Shown: positions 33,581-41,953, numbered from the stretch's first letter. The stretch: DNA of 64,000 nt from Sphingomonas sp. (GCF_017304615.1 NZ_JAFKLZ010000001.1:372001-436000), one strand, 5' to 3'. The notes: generated from the letters alone by a model not told the origin. A program made the numbers and translations.

Positions 33581-34111
33581 ATGCCTCGGCTTCCTCGTCC
33601 TTCCGCCCCGCCGCTCGACCGTCCGGCGCTTGAGCGGCTGGCGTTGCGGTATGTCGAGCGTTTCGCGACGACCCGCGCCCGGCTGACCGACTATCTGAAG
33701 CGGAAGATACGCGAACGCGGCTGGGAAGGCGAGGGCGCAGACCCCGCAGGGATCGCCGAGCGGTTCGCCGAACTCGGCTATATCGACGACCGCGCCTATG
33801 GCGAGGCGAAGGCGAACGCGATGGCGCGGCGCGGGCTGGGCGCGCGGCGCGTGGCGGGGGCGCTGCACCATGCGGGGGTAAGAGGCGAGGATGCCGAGGC
33901 GATCGCGCCGGGCATCGAGGAGCGCGCGGTCGAGGCGGCGATCGCGTTTGCCCGGCGCAAGCGGATCGGGCCTTTCGCCGCGGCAATCGCCGATCGCGAG
34001 CTTCGCGAGAAGCATATCGGGGCAATGCTGCGCGCCGGGCACGCGCCCGCGCTCGCCAGGCGGATTGCCGCCATGACGCCGGGGGACGATCCCGGCGATC
34101 TGTACACTTGA
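33581..34111 (+). CDS. recX: RecX family regulatory protein
   Basis: A 176-residue helical-repeat protein resembling RecX, which modulates RecA filaments. Key segments are ALRYVERFATTRARLTDYLKRK, then IAERFAELGYIDDRAYGEA and ARRGLGARRVAGAL, matching the three-helix repeats. recA is not in the window. The start is taken at ATG 33581; a GTG 21 bases upstream is in frame. It is followed after about 90 bases by the dual cold-shock gene. Confidence 0.85.
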   Translation: MPRLPRPSAPPLDRPALERLALRYVERFATTRARLTDYLKRKIRERGWEGEGADPAGIAERFAELGYIDDRAYGEAKANAMARRGLGARRVAGALHHAGVRGEDAEAIAPGIEERAVEAAIAFARRKRIGPFAAAIADRELREKHIGAMLRAGHAPALARRIAAMTPGDDPGDLYT

Positions 34112-34200
34112 TCTGGATCAAAACGGGACCGAAACGATCGGCCGCGAATCTTTTGGATTTTGCGCCGAACGTGATAGACATAGCTGTTCAGGGGGTAAGT

Positions 34201-34788
34201 GTGCGCGTCGAACCGCAGCCGGATCACATGGAACGGCCGCTGCAGCCGTCGGAAACGACCGTCGCGTCACCCGCGCCGGCCGAAGAGGCACTTTATACCG
34301 GCGTCATCAAATGGTTCGACGTGACTCGCGGGTTCGGCTTTCTGGTCGACGACAATCAGGCGGGCGACGTCCTGATCCACTTCTCTGTGCTCCAGCCGCA
34401 CGGGCGGCGCAGCCTGCCCGAGGGCGCGCGGATCGAATGCCGCGCGGTGCTGCGCCAGCGCGGGCTGCAGGCGACCGAGATATTGTCGATCGACCTGTCC
34501 TCCGCCGTGGAGCCGCCGCCGCGCCTGCGGAGCGAGGGCGAGCGTGTCGATCCGATGGCGATGCTCGCCCAGGCCGGCGAGTTCGAATCCGTCTCCGTAA
34601 AGTGGTTCAATCGGTTGAAAGGCTATGGTTTCCTGGTGCGCGGATCGGATTCGAGCGATATATTCGTCCATATGGAAACGCTGCGCCGCGCCGGATTTCA
34701 CGAAGTCGAGCCGGACCAGCGGATGCGCGCGCGGATCGTCAACGGGCGCAAGGGTCCGCTGGCGGTCGCGGTCGACCGGGACGAATGA
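34201..34788 (+). CDS. Double cold-shock domain protein
   Basis: A 195-residue protein with two cold-shock (CSD) folds. CSD1 (about 30-100) has VIKWFDVTRGFGFLV and DVLIHFSVL; CSD2 (about 120-190) has SVKWFNRLKGYGFLV and DIFVHMETL. Both keep the aromatic RNP1/RNP2 residues for single-stranded nucleic-acid binding. Two-domain CSD proteins are characteristic of alphaproteobacteria. The start is the GTG at 34201 with CAGGGGG five bases upstream, not an upstream frame start overlapping recX. The DUF192 gene begins 4 bases after the stop. Confidence 0.9.
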   Translation: MRVEPQPDHMERPLQPSETTVASPAPAEEALYTGVIKWFDVTRGFGFLVDDNQAGDVLIHFSVLQPHGRRSLPEGARIECRAVLRQRGLQATEILSIDLSSAVEPPPRLRSEGERVDPMAMLAQAGEFESVSVKWFNRLKGYGFLVRGSDSSDIFVHMETLRRAGFHEVEPDQRMRARIVNGRKGPLAVAVDRDE

Positions 34789-34792
34789 TCGC

Positions 34793-35281
34793 ATGAAGTT
34801 TCGCGGATTGCTGTTGCCGCTGGCGCTGTGCGTGCTGCCCGCGGGGTGCGCGACGGGCGACGCTGCCGGCAATGATACGGGCAACAGCGCGACGGCGGCG
34901 CGCACGATCGCGGTGACGATCACGAGCAAGACGGGCGCCCACACCTTCCAGGTCGACCGCGCGACTACCGCGGCGGAGCAGGAGCGGGGCCTGATGTTCC
35001 GCACCGACCTGACCGACAGCAACGGGATGCTGTTCTGGCCCTATCCCCCCAACGGCCCGCCGCGCGAGGCGAATTTCTGGATGAAGAACACGCCTAGCGC
35101 GCTCGACATCATCTTCATCCGCGCCGACGGCACGATCGCGCACATCGCGGCGGATGCCGTGCCGTACGACGAAACCCCGCTGTCGTCGGGCGAACCGGTG
35201 GCCGCGGTGCTGGAGATCAAGGGCGGCCGCGCGGCGGCGCTGGGCATCGCCGAAGGGGACAAGGTTAGCTGGGCGAAATAG
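34793..35281 (+). CDS. DUF192 family lipoprotein
   Basis: A 162-residue protein with a lipoprotein signal (lipobox LPAGC, Cys at about residue 18) and a DUF192 domain. The domain contains TTAAEQERGLMFRTDL, NGMLFWPYPPNG, FWMKNTPSALDIIFI and VLEIKGGRAAALGIAEGD. DUF192 has no proven function. It is translationally close to the dual cold-shock gene, an arrangement seen in other alphaproteobacteria. Confidence 0.9.
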   Translation: MKFRGLLLPLALCVLPAGCATGDAAGNDTGNSATAARTIAVTITSKTGAHTFQVDRATTAAEQERGLMFRTDLTDSNGMLFWPYPPNGPPREANFWMKNTPSALDIIFIRADGTIAHIAADAVPYDETPLSSGEPVAAVLEIKGGRAAALGIAEGDKVSWAK

Positions 35282-35312
35282 ATTTTGATTGGACCCCTAT
35301 GGCCTCTCATTA

Positions 35313-36119
35313 TCAAAGACGATCCGGTAATATCGTATTGCTTAAGTCAATTTTCTCCAATTCCCTCTGGCAGTCATACTCAGATGGTTCTTTTCCGCAT
35401 GGTACGGAATAGTTGTATACTTTATCCTTGTTAAGGTCGATTAATAGTCGAGCTTGTCGAAGTTTGTCTTCTATTACGCTCTGCATGCCATCTATTTCTC
35501 TCACCGCTAGGCCCTGCGGGAAATTTGGATTCTCATCGATAAGTCTTAGAATAAATTCGTTATATGTGATATTATCCTGATATATATCATACATAGTCTG
35601 ATAAAAAGTTCTAGCTATAATGTCGGACTTTTCTATGTTAAACTCGACATTTAAATATTCTATATCATTTTGATATTTCTTTTTACTTAACATCGCCCCA
35701 TCGCGGATCTCATAATATTGTTGCGAATGCGGCTTGGGTCTACGTAGGGCGGCGGTGCCCATCGTCTGCATGTCTTGCCGCCCCTCCAGTTGAGTATTGT
35801 ATGTAATCGATAGCATACCGATCAATTGAAGACGCTGTAATGCTCGATCACGCCAATTTTCCTTATCTTGAATATGTTGCTGTAGATATGGCACGGCAAA
35901 AGCCGTGATGATTACGGCAATGCTCAAGACAGATGAGATGCCTGCAATTACGGTCGCTCGTCGGGCCTCGTGCACAGCGGCCCAATCAGGAAGCAGCTCG
36001 ACTTTATCTTTGGCGCCGGACTGCCGGGAAAGAAAACGTGCATTGGCGATGACTTTTCGAGTCCGTCGGTGACGTCGGGCCACAACCAAAATTCGCATCT
36101 TCCGGATCCAGCGTTTCAT
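35313..36119 (-). CDS. AT-rich orphan membrane protein
   Basis: I recognise no family for this 268-residue protein. A basic N-terminus (KRWIRKMRILVVARRHRRTR) and one transmembrane helix (~60-80, IAGISSVLSIAVIITAFAV) are followed by a mainly helical soluble domain of about 185 residues with many Ile, Asn, Tyr and Lys. Base use is very unlike its neighbours: 35521-35640 has 32 G/C in 120 bases. It was most likely acquired horizontally. ATG 36119 is taken as start; a TTG at 36161 is also in frame. Convergent with the DUF192 gene. Confidence 0.65.
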   Translation of the reverse strand: MKRWIRKMRILVVARRHRRTRKVIANARFLSRQSGAKDKVELLPDWAAVHEARRATVIAGISSVLSIAVIITAFAVPYLQQHIQDKENWRDRALQRLQLIGMLSITYNTQLEGRQDMQTMGTAALRRPKPHSQQYYEIRDGAMLSKKKYQNDIEYLNVEFNIEKSDIIARTFYQTMYDIYQDNITYNEFILRLIDENPNFPQGLAVREIDGMQSVIEDKLRQARLLIDLNKDKVYNYSVPCGKEPSEYDCQRELEKIDLSNTILPDRL

Positions 36120-36381
36120 CGCTGATAAACTACCTGATCGCACAACGATGATTACCCCCAAATGACGTCAGCCAGTTCGTCGACAACCTGCCATATGATT
36201 GTTCGCCGCTAAGGGAATCTCCTCAATCCGCAGTAAATTGGCAACAATTTTGCTTTGCAGCGCTGGCGCAATCAAGCCTACTTTCGGATGCACAATCCCG
36301 ATGGGATCGCCAGTCCGGTTAACTGGCTGCCAGTCCCCCATTCGCTTGCCCTCGCTCCGCCCGCCCGCTAATCGCTCGGCC

Positions 36382-36774
36382 ATGGGCATCAATCTCAATC
36401 CCTTCACCTGGTGGAACGGCATCAGTTGGGGCACGGCGGTCGGGCTGATCGGCAAGGAACGCGTCGGCGAGGACGCGCTCGGCAACGTCTATTACCAGGG
36501 CGGCAGGGACACGAACGGCAATCCGCGCCGCTGGTGCGTCTATGCCGGCGCGAACGACGCCAGCCGCGTGCCGCCCGACTGGTTCAGCTGGCTGCACCAT
36601 CAGATCGACGACGTGCCCGACCGCGCGTTGCCGCCGCAGCGGCGCTGGGAGAAACCGGCGGTGCCCAACATGACCGGCACCGCGCTCGCCTATCGCCCGC
36701 CCGGCGCGCTGGAAAAGGGCGGCAAGCGCGCGCCCGCGACCGGCGATTACGAAGCCTGGACGCCCGACGCATGA
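36382..36774 (+). CDS. NDUFA12/B17.2-like NADH:ubiquinone oxidoreductase accessory protein
   Basis: A 130-residue protein of the NDUFA12 family, a complex I accessory subunit shared by mitochondria and alphaproteobacteria. Signature segments are IGKERVGEDALGNVYYQ, then RRWCVYAGANDASRVPPDWF and WLHHQID, with the typical tail PNMTGTALAYRPPGAL. The nuo operon is not in the window, as is usual for this gene. Its stop overlaps the DUF2155 start (ATGA). Confidence 0.93.
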   Translation: MGINLNPFTWWNGISWGTAVGLIGKERVGEDALGNVYYQGGRDTNGNPRRWCVYAGANDASRVPPDWFSWLHHQIDDVPDRALPPQRRWEKPAVPNMTGTALAYRPPGALEKGGKRAPATGDYEAWTPDA

Positions 36775-37439
36775 ACTGGCGCCGCGTGGTCGGCGTCGTC
36801 GCTGCACTGGCTGGCGCGGGAGCGGCGGGCTGGGCCGGGTATAACTGGTATCAGGGGCAACAGGCGAAGGCGCCGGTCGCCGTGGCGTCCGCTCCCGCGA
36901 CGGCGCTCGACGAAGCCGATGTCGCGGGCGGGGTGGAGACGGTCGACGTGTCGGGCGATCCCAGCAACCCGCAAGCAGGCACGACGCCGATGAAGGACCG
37001 CGTCGCCGTGCTCGGCCTGCTCAACAAGCGCAACGGCCAGGCGCGCGACCTGACGCTGAAGCCCGGCCAGGCGGCGCGAGTCGGCAACGCCATCGTCCGG
37101 CTGCGCGCGTGCGAACAGACCGCGCCGTGGGAGGCCGAGCATTATACCGGCGCGTTCGTCCAGCTCGACATCGCGCAGACCGACGGATCGTGGAAGCGGG
37201 TGCATTCGGGCTGGCTCTACAAGGAACGCCCGAACCTGAACGTCGTGCGCGACCCGGTCTATGACGTGTGGGTCAAGAGCTGCACGATGTCCTTCCCGGC
37301 CAGCGGCCCCGACACCGTGACCGCGCCGACCGAGACCAAGGGCAAGTCGAGTGCGCCGAAATCGCCCGATGGCGGGGCGGACGACTCCGCCGCAGCACCG
37401 AGCGAACCCTCGATCGCGCCGCCCAGCAACGCGATGTAA
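36771..37439 (+). CDS. DUF2155 family protein with overprinted C-terminal tail
   Basis: A 222-residue protein with an N-terminal hydrophobic anchor (residues 1-27) and a DUF2155 domain (about 75-171) containing KRNGQARDLTLKPGQ, then RLRACEQTAPWE and WLYKERPNLNVV. The domain ends at DVWVKSC. The remaining ~50 residues are Pro/Ser/Ala-rich and lie entirely on the strand opposite the aat 3' end, a 181-base tail-to-tail overlap. The family is alphaproteobacterial and of unknown function, usually next to NDUFA12 and aat as here. Confidence 0.88.
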   Translation: MNWRRVVGVVAALAGAGAAGWAGYNWYQGQQAKAPVAVASAPATALDEADVAGGVETVDVSGDPSNPQAGTTPMKDRVAVLGLLNKRNGQARDLTLKPGQAARVGNAIVRLRACEQTAPWEAEHYTGAFVQLDIAQTDGSWKRVHSGWLYKERPNLNVVRDPVYDVWVKSCTMSFPASGPDTVTAPTETKGKSSAPKSPDGGADDSAAAPSEPSIAPPSNAM

Positions 37440-38005
37440 TCGCCGCGGCTGATCTCCACCGCGCCCAGCGTGGCGAGGTGCGGGGTCATGAACTGGCAGT
37501 CGAGCAGGGTGAACCCGCCGGCCTTCAGCCGCGCGACGAGCCAGGCGAGCGCGACCTTCGACGCGTCGGTCGCGCGGCTGACCATCGATTCGCCGAAGAA
37601 GGCGCGGCCGAGCGCGAGGCCGTACAAGCCGCCGACCAGCGCGTCGCCGTCCCAGCATTCGACCGAATGGGCGTAGCCGCGGAAATGGAGGTTGGTGAAG
37701 GCATGCTCGATCGTCGCGTTGATCCAGGTCTCGGGACGGTCGTCGGCGCTTTCGGCGCAGAGCGCGATGACCTCCTCGAACGCTGCGTCGGCGGTGACGC
37801 GGAAGCGGTCCGACGCGATCGTTTTCCTCAGCGAGCGCGACAAATGGAAGCCGTCGAGCGGGAGGATCGCGCGCTTGCGCGGCTCGACCCAATAGACCCC
37901 GGCGGCGTCGCGCGCATCGGCCATCGGGAACACGCCCACCGCATAGGCGCCGAGCACGAGGTTGGGGTCGAGGATGTCGTAGGAGGGTTCGGGCAGATGC
38001 TTCAC
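37259..38005 (-). CDS. aat: Leucyl/phenylalanyl-tRNA--protein transferase
   Basis: A 248-residue N-end rule enzyme that adds Leu or Phe to proteins with N-terminal Lys or Arg, marking them for ClpS/ClpAP. Conserved parts are YAVGVFPMADA, YWVEPRKRAILPL, FRGYAHSVECWDGDALVGGL, GRAFFGESMVSR and LLDCQFMTPHLATLGAVEISR. The C-terminal VSGPLAGKDIVQLLTHTS is typical of alphaproteobacterial Aat, so the enzyme runs through the whole region that overlaps DUF2155. A REP pair lies just upstream. Confidence 0.95.
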   Translation of the reverse strand: MKHLPEPSYDILDPNLVLGAYAVGVFPMADARDAAGVYWVEPRKRAILPLDGFHLSRSLRKTIASDRFRVTADAAFEEVIALCAESADDRPETWINATIEHAFTNLHFRGYAHSVECWDGDALVGGLYGLALGRAFFGESMVSRATDASKVALAWLVARLKAGGFTLLDCQFMTPHLATLGAVEISRGDYIALLGGAIEGSLGAAAESSAPPSGDFGALDLPLVSVGAVTVSGPLAGKDIVQLLTHTS

Positions 38006-38019
38006 CGCGTTTCGCTTCC

Positions 38020-38096
38020 GTGCTCCGGCGCAGGCCGGAGCGCTGGCAACACTAGGCGAGCTCTATCGCCAACGCTCCGGCCTGCGCCGGAGCACA
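38020..38096. repeat. Inverted REP pair, copy 2
   Basis: GTGCTCCGGCGCAGG...GGAGCG at 38020-38042 and its reverse complement at 38073-38096, with about 30 bases between. It fills the gap between aat and the ParA-like gene. Same unit as at 29116 and 53569. Confidence 0.88.
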
Positions 38097-38114
38097 GGTT
38101 GGGGCGAGCGGCCC

Positions 38115-38837
38115 TCACCGCGCCGGGACCGACAGCCATTGCTCGACCTCTCGCCACAGCCCGGCAAAGGCGTCGGCGGCGAGGGAGCGGGCGGCGAATT
38201 CGCCGACCGGCGCGCGCTGCACGCTCATCTGTTCGATCGCACTTGCCATCGGGATGGCGGGCCAGCCGGGGTTCGCCGCGACGCTGTCGGTATGGAGGCG
38301 GCGGCGGCGGTCGACCATGACGTGGACCGGCAGCACGCGCTTGGTCGTGCCGAGATAGCCGATCAGCTCCTCGAACGCGCGTTGCGACAGCGGGGAGGGG
38401 ATGACCGGCACGACGATCAGGTCGGCGGCGCGCATCGCCTGCTTGTTGGTTTCGGTCAGGCCGGGCGGGCAGTCGAGCAGGATGCGGTCATACTCCTTCG
38501 CCAGCCCGTCGAGCAGTTTCGCGAGGCGCTTCTTGCGGTCGATCTGGTGGAACAGCAAGTCGAGGTCGCGCAGCGACGCGTCGGCGGGGATCAGGTCGAG
38601 CCGCGGGGTCGCGGTCGCGCGGATCAGCTTTTCGGGTGCGGCGTCCTTCGAAAAGATCGACAGGGCGTCGCCTTTCGCCTTCTTGCTCGTCAGCAGGAAG
38701 GTGCTCGCCGCCTGGGGGTCGAGATCCCAGAGCAGGGTGCGGCGCGACGACAGCGACGCCGCGGCCCAGGCGAGATTCACCGCCAGCGTCGTCTTTCCGA
38801 CGCCGCCCTTCAGGCTGTAGATCGCGATGGTCGCCAT
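38115..38837 (-). CDS. Orphan ParA/MinD-like ATPase
   Basis: A 240-residue P-loop ATPase of the ParA family. The deviant Walker A KGGVGKTT is at residues 10-17, followed by WDLDPQAAST (switch I) and LLDCPPGLTETNKQAM (Walker B/switch II). No ParB, plasmid replication or partition site is near, so it is likely a stand-alone positioning or regulatory ATPase; its partner is unknown. The ATG at 38837 starts MATIAIYSL. Preceded by a hairpin shared with the upstream lipoprotein gene. Confidence 0.87.
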   Translation of the reverse strand: MATIAIYSLKGGVGKTTLAVNLAWAAASLSSRRTLLWDLDPQAASTFLLTSKKAKGDALSIFSKDAAPEKLIRATATPRLDLIPADASLRDLDLLFHQIDRKKRLAKLLDGLAKEYDRILLDCPPGLTETNKQAMRAADLIVVPVIPSPLSQRAFEELIGYLGTTKRVLPVHVMVDRRRRLHTDSVAANPGWPAIPMASAIEQMSVQRAPVGEFAARSLAADAFAGLWREVEQWLSVPAR

Positions 38838-38867
38838 GACGCGGCGCAGCGTGCCCGTTCGGGGCAA

Positions 38868-38899
38868 GTGAAGCAACGGCCCGCATCGCTGCGGGCCGT
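38868..38899 (-). terminator. Probable hairpin terminator of the lipoprotein gene
   Basis: A perfect 10-bp stem 38876-38885/38890-38899 with loop TCGC, 12 bases past the stop at 38911. The T-tract after it is weak. Confidence 0.55.
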
Positions 38900-38910
38900 G
38901 CCGAAATGAG

Positions 38911-39309
38911 TTACTTGCTGCAGTTCTGCTTGGGCTTGCCCGGCTGCGTAAGGTCAAACGACTTGTCGTTGCCCGACAGCACCCAGCCGCCCTCGGCGGT
39001 CATTGGCTGGCCGGCCGCGCCGCTCAGCGTGACAGGCGACGCGTCGGCGGGCGACGCGACCGAAGCGCTCAGCGAGCCGTCCTTCTTCGCTTCGAAGAAG
39101 GTGACCTTCACCAGGCTGTTGTCGCCATGGCAGCGATACGACCCTTCGGTCTTGATCGCCGGCGGCAGCTCGATCGGCGTCGTCGCGACGGTGGTCGTGT
39201 TCTCGACCGTGGTGTCGTTCGAGACCGTGGTCGTCGTTTCGGTTTTGGACTGACAAGCCGAAAGCGCGAGAAGCGCGACGGCGGCGGCGGGGAGGATGGG
39301 GGTCTTCAT
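38911..39309 (-). CDS. Hypothetical lipoprotein
   Basis: A 132-residue protein with a lipoprotein signal (lipobox LSAC, Cys19), a Thr/Val-rich spacer (TTTTVSNDTTVENTTTV), and a small domain with two cysteines (SYRCHGDNSLVKVTF; final KQNCSK). That domain also holds ASPVTLSGAAGQPMTAEGGW, as in small periplasmic inhibitor-like lipoproteins. Family not recognised. A single-gene unit between ParA and a 48-codon ORF. Confidence 0.7.
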   Translation of the reverse strand: MKTPILPAAAVALLALSACQSKTETTTTVSNDTTVENTTTVATTPIELPPAIKTEGSYRCHGDNSLVKVTFFEAKKDGSLSASVASPADASPVTLSGAAGQPMTAEGGWVLSGNDKSFDLTQPGKPKQNCSK

Positions 39310-39482
39310 AGCACTCCAGCGATTTGCCCACAGAACGCCTCAGGTCAAGCAACTGTTCCGCACCGCAACAATTTACGACACTTAATTGGGGTTCGAAGCG
39401 GCGATCGGACGCGGCGTCGCGGCCGACGCGCCCGATTCGCCGGACATGGCGATCCTGGCGGGATTCATGCTAAGGCGCCGGC

Positions 39483-39629
39483 ATGGCCACCGAACCGCCC
39501 CGGAAACCGTCCTTTTCGAATCCCATCCTGACGATGGCGATCCTGCCGCTGGCGGTGGGGTTCATCATCGCGGCGTCGCTGTCGGCGGGGCCGCGCGAGG
39601 TGTTCAAGGCGCTGACAGGAAAGAAATAA
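39483..39629 (+). CDS. Small single-helix membrane protein (48 aa)
   Basis: A 48-codon frame: a polar N-terminus (MATEPPRKPSFSNPIL), one hydrophobic stretch (TMAILPLAVGFIIAASLSA) and a short basic tail ending TGKK. It overlaps the end of the opposite-strand glycosylase gene by 26 bases. Length and pattern fit the many small membrane proteins of this group; no family recognised. Confidence 0.5.
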   Translation: MATEPPRKPSFSNPILTMAILPLAVGFIIAASLSAGPREVFKALTGKK

Positions 39630-40101
39630 GCGCGGACCATGCCGCCTGCTTCGCCGCGATGCCGACGGTGTGGAGCGGGCTGCTGGAGGGCAAGGGGATC
39701 AGCGCATAGCGATCGATCCCGGCCATCTGGCGCGACCCCAGTTTCCATGCTGCGCCGCCGTTGAACGCGATCGCGCGCAAATCCGGCAGGGTCGCGGCGA
39801 GCGCGGGCAGATCGTTCGCGGCATGATCGCGGATCGCGGCGTCGGTGCTTCCGGCGCGAGTCGCGCTGGCGACGACATCCCACAATCCGATCCGCGCCGC
39901 GATCAGCGCCGCCAGCCGCGCGTCGTAATCGAGCGCCGCCAAGTCCACGCCGGCGGCGGGCGACAGCAGCCGCCAGAACTGGTTTTGCGGATGCGCGTAA
40001 TAGCGCCCCGCCGCGAGGCTGGCGTCGCCGGGCAAGCTGCCGCAGATCAACAGGCGCGTGCGGGCATCGGCCACCGGGGCGAAGGATCGCTTGATCGTCA
40101 C
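39604..40101 (-). CDS. Hypoxanthine-DNA glycosylase (UDG superfamily family 6)
   Basis: A 165-residue base-excision enzyme. Motifs GSLPGDASL, YYAHPQNQFWRLL and the later LPSSSPLHT match the family-6 DNA-deoxyinosine (hypoxanthine) glycosylases. These remove deaminated adenine from DNA. The usual mismatch-UDG motifs are changed in the way typical of this family. Length is normal. Confidence 0.88.
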   Translation of the reverse strand: MTIKRSFAPVADARTRLLICGSLPGDASLAAGRYYAHPQNQFWRLLSPAAGVDLAALDYDARLAALIAARIGLWDVVASATRAGSTDAAIRDHAANDLPALAATLPDLRAIAFNGGAAWKLGSRQMAGIDRYALIPLPSSSPLHTVGIAAKQAAWSALISFLSAP

Positions 40102-40187
40102 GGGAGACGGCCTAGCGCGGAAGCAGGCAGTTGTTGAGCCGCGCGGCGCGGGCGCTATGGTGCGGCGGTCAACGGCGGGAGGGTGCG

Positions 40188-40451
40188 ATGCGGCGGACGG
40201 TCTGGGCGAGCGCGGGCTTGCTGGTGCTGGCGGGATGCGGCGGCGGCGCGGACGCCGTCGGCGAGAATTCCACCGGCTCGGTCAAGACGACGGCGGTGGG
40301 CGAAGTCGTCGCCAATATCGCGACCCCGACTCCCACGCCGACGCCAACCGTCGAAGCCACCGACACAGCGTCGAACGCCGCCGACGCCGCGACCGATGCG
40401 GTGGACGCCGCGACCGGCGACAGCGGGACCACCTCGCACGACGCGATGTAG
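40188..40451 (+). CDS. Small hypothetical lipoprotein
   Basis: An 87-residue protein with lipobox LAGC (Cys17), followed by a low-complexity Thr/Pro/Ala tail (TPTPTPTPTVE and repeats of AADAATDAVD). The length and lipobox make it a likely real gene; no family or function is evident. Just upstream of the cysteine synthase gene. Confidence 0.55.
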   Translation: MRRTVWASAGLLVLAGCGGGADAVGENSTGSVKTTAVGEVVANIATPTPTPTPTVEATDTASNAADAATDAVDAATGDSGTTSHDAM

Positions 40452-40514
40452 GGCTTTGGCCCGGCAAAGCTTCGCTCGCTTGCCCCGCGCCGCGGCGCGG
40501 GCCATCTAGCGGCC

Positions 40515-41489
40515 ATGCCCATCACTCCCGACACGCTGTCGCTCATCGGCCATACCCCGCTCGTCCGGCTCAAGGAGCCCAGCGAGGCGGCGGGGGCCGA
40601 GATCTACGGCAAGTGCGAGTTCGCCAATCCCGGCGCGTCCGTGAAGGATCGCGCGGCGCTGTTCATCGTGGCCGATGCCGAGGAGCGCGGATTGATCCAG
40701 CCCGGCGGGACGATCGTCGAGGGGACGGCGGGGAATACCGGGATCGGCCTCGCGCTGGTCGCCAACGCCAAGGGCTACCGGACGATCATCGTCATGCCCG
40801 AGACGCAGAGCCGCGAGAAGATGGACACGCTGCGCGCGCTCGGCGCCGAACTCGTGCTCGTGCCCGCCGCGCCTTATTCGAACCCCGGGCATTTCGTTCA
40901 CACCAGCCGGCGGATCGCCGAGGAAACGCCCAACGCGATCTGGGCGAACCAGTTCGACAATATCGCCAACCGCAAGGCGCATATCGTCGGCACGGCGGAA
41001 GAAATCTGGGAGCAGATGGATGGGCGGATCGACGGGTTCACCTGTTCGGTCGGGACCGGGGGCACGCTGGCCGGGGTCGGGCTGGGGCTGAAGGCGAAGG
41101 ACGAGGGCGTGACGATCGCGCTCAGCGACCCGCACGGCGCGGCGCTCTATGACTATTATGCCTGCGGCGAATTGCGCAGCGAAGGGTCGTCGGTCGCGGA
41201 AGGGATCGGGCAGGGGCGGATCACCGCCAATCTGGAAGGCGCGCCGATCGACACGCAATTCCGCATTTCGGACGCGGAGGGGTATCATTGGGTCCGACGG
41301 CTGCTCGACGAGGAGGGGCTGTGCCTGGGCCTGTCGTCGGGGATCAACGTGGCGGGGGCGGTACTGCTGGCGAAGCAATTGGGACCGGGTAGCCGAGTCG
41401 CGACGATCCTGTGCGACACGGGATTCCGCTATCTTTCGACCCTCTACAATGGGGAGTGGCTGGCGGCGAAGGGGCTGGTTCCCGCGTGA
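40515..41489 (+). CDS. cysK: Cysteine synthase A
   Basis: A 324-residue PLP enzyme of the beta family that makes cysteine from O-acetylserine and sulfide. The PLP lysine is in PGASVKDRAA (residue ~45), and the phosphate loop is GTGGTLAG. The substrate loop reads EGTAGNTGIGLALVA rather than the classical EPTSGNTGI, a variant that leaves some doubt about substrate. The start ATG is 15 bases after a GC-rich stretch; no other cys genes are near. Confidence 0.85.
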   Translation: MPITPDTLSLIGHTPLVRLKEPSEAAGAEIYGKCEFANPGASVKDRAALFIVADAEERGLIQPGGTIVEGTAGNTGIGLALVANAKGYRTIIVMPETQSREKMDTLRALGAELVLVPAAPYSNPGHFVHTSRRIAEETPNAIWANQFDNIANRKAHIVGTAEEIWEQMDGRIDGFTCSVGTGGTLAGVGLGLKAKDEGVTIALSDPHGAALYDYYACGELRSEGSSVAEGIGQGRITANLEGAPIDTQFRISDAEGYHWVRRLLDEEGLCLGLSSGINVAGAVLLAKQLGPGSRVATILCDTGFRYLSTLYNGEWLAAKGLVPA

Positions 41490-41554
41490 TGCGACGGACC
41501 GTTCCGCCCGCAAGGTCGACAAGGATGTAAAATTACGTTACATAAATATCACAC

Positions 41555-41833
41555 ATGAAAATAGTGGTTCGCGATTCAATACAAACGATGCAGCGCGTGA
41601 AGGTCGGGGTGATTGGCCTGGCCTCCGTGCTGCTCCTCATCGGACTGGCGGCGACGATCTTCAGCATCGTCAGCCGCGAGCAGCCCGGCGTGGCGGCCGG
41701 CGCGCCCAAAGCCGACGTTGCCGCCAACCTAACCGTATCGAACAGCGCCGCCCCCAATGCGGCGCCGACCACCGAGCCGCTTGCAGAGATCGGCGTCGCC
41801 CCGGCGGCATCCCCGACTCCGGCGAAACCGTGA
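41555..41833 (+). CDS. Small single-pass membrane protein
   Basis: A 92-residue protein with one helix (VKVGVIGLASVLLLIGLAATIF, about 15-36) and an Ala/Pro/Asn-rich tail. No recognised family. The true start may be the ATG at 41588. It lies upstream of the mraZ control region. Confidence 0.5.
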   Translation: MKIVVRDSIQTMQRVKVGVIGLASVLLLIGLAATIFSIVSREQPGVAAGAPKADVAANLTVSNSAAPNAAPTTEPLAEIGVAPAASPTPAKP

Positions 41834-41930
41834 GCGCCCGCGGCCGAGCGATTGGGCCGGTCATGGGAAATTCCTCCACCCTGCGCGCCACCGCACGCAA
41901 ATCCGCCATTTTCGCACCGTTGCGGCTGTC

Positions 41931-41953
41931 GATCCCTGCCGGTCGCAGGGATC
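41931..41953 (+). terminator. Hairpin upstream of the mraZ control region
   Basis: A 9-bp stem 41931-41939/41945-41953 with loop CGGTC, and a T-run only after 13 further bases. It may end the upstream transcript; its role is uncertain. The rest of 41834-42010 shows no gene. Confidence 0.35.
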
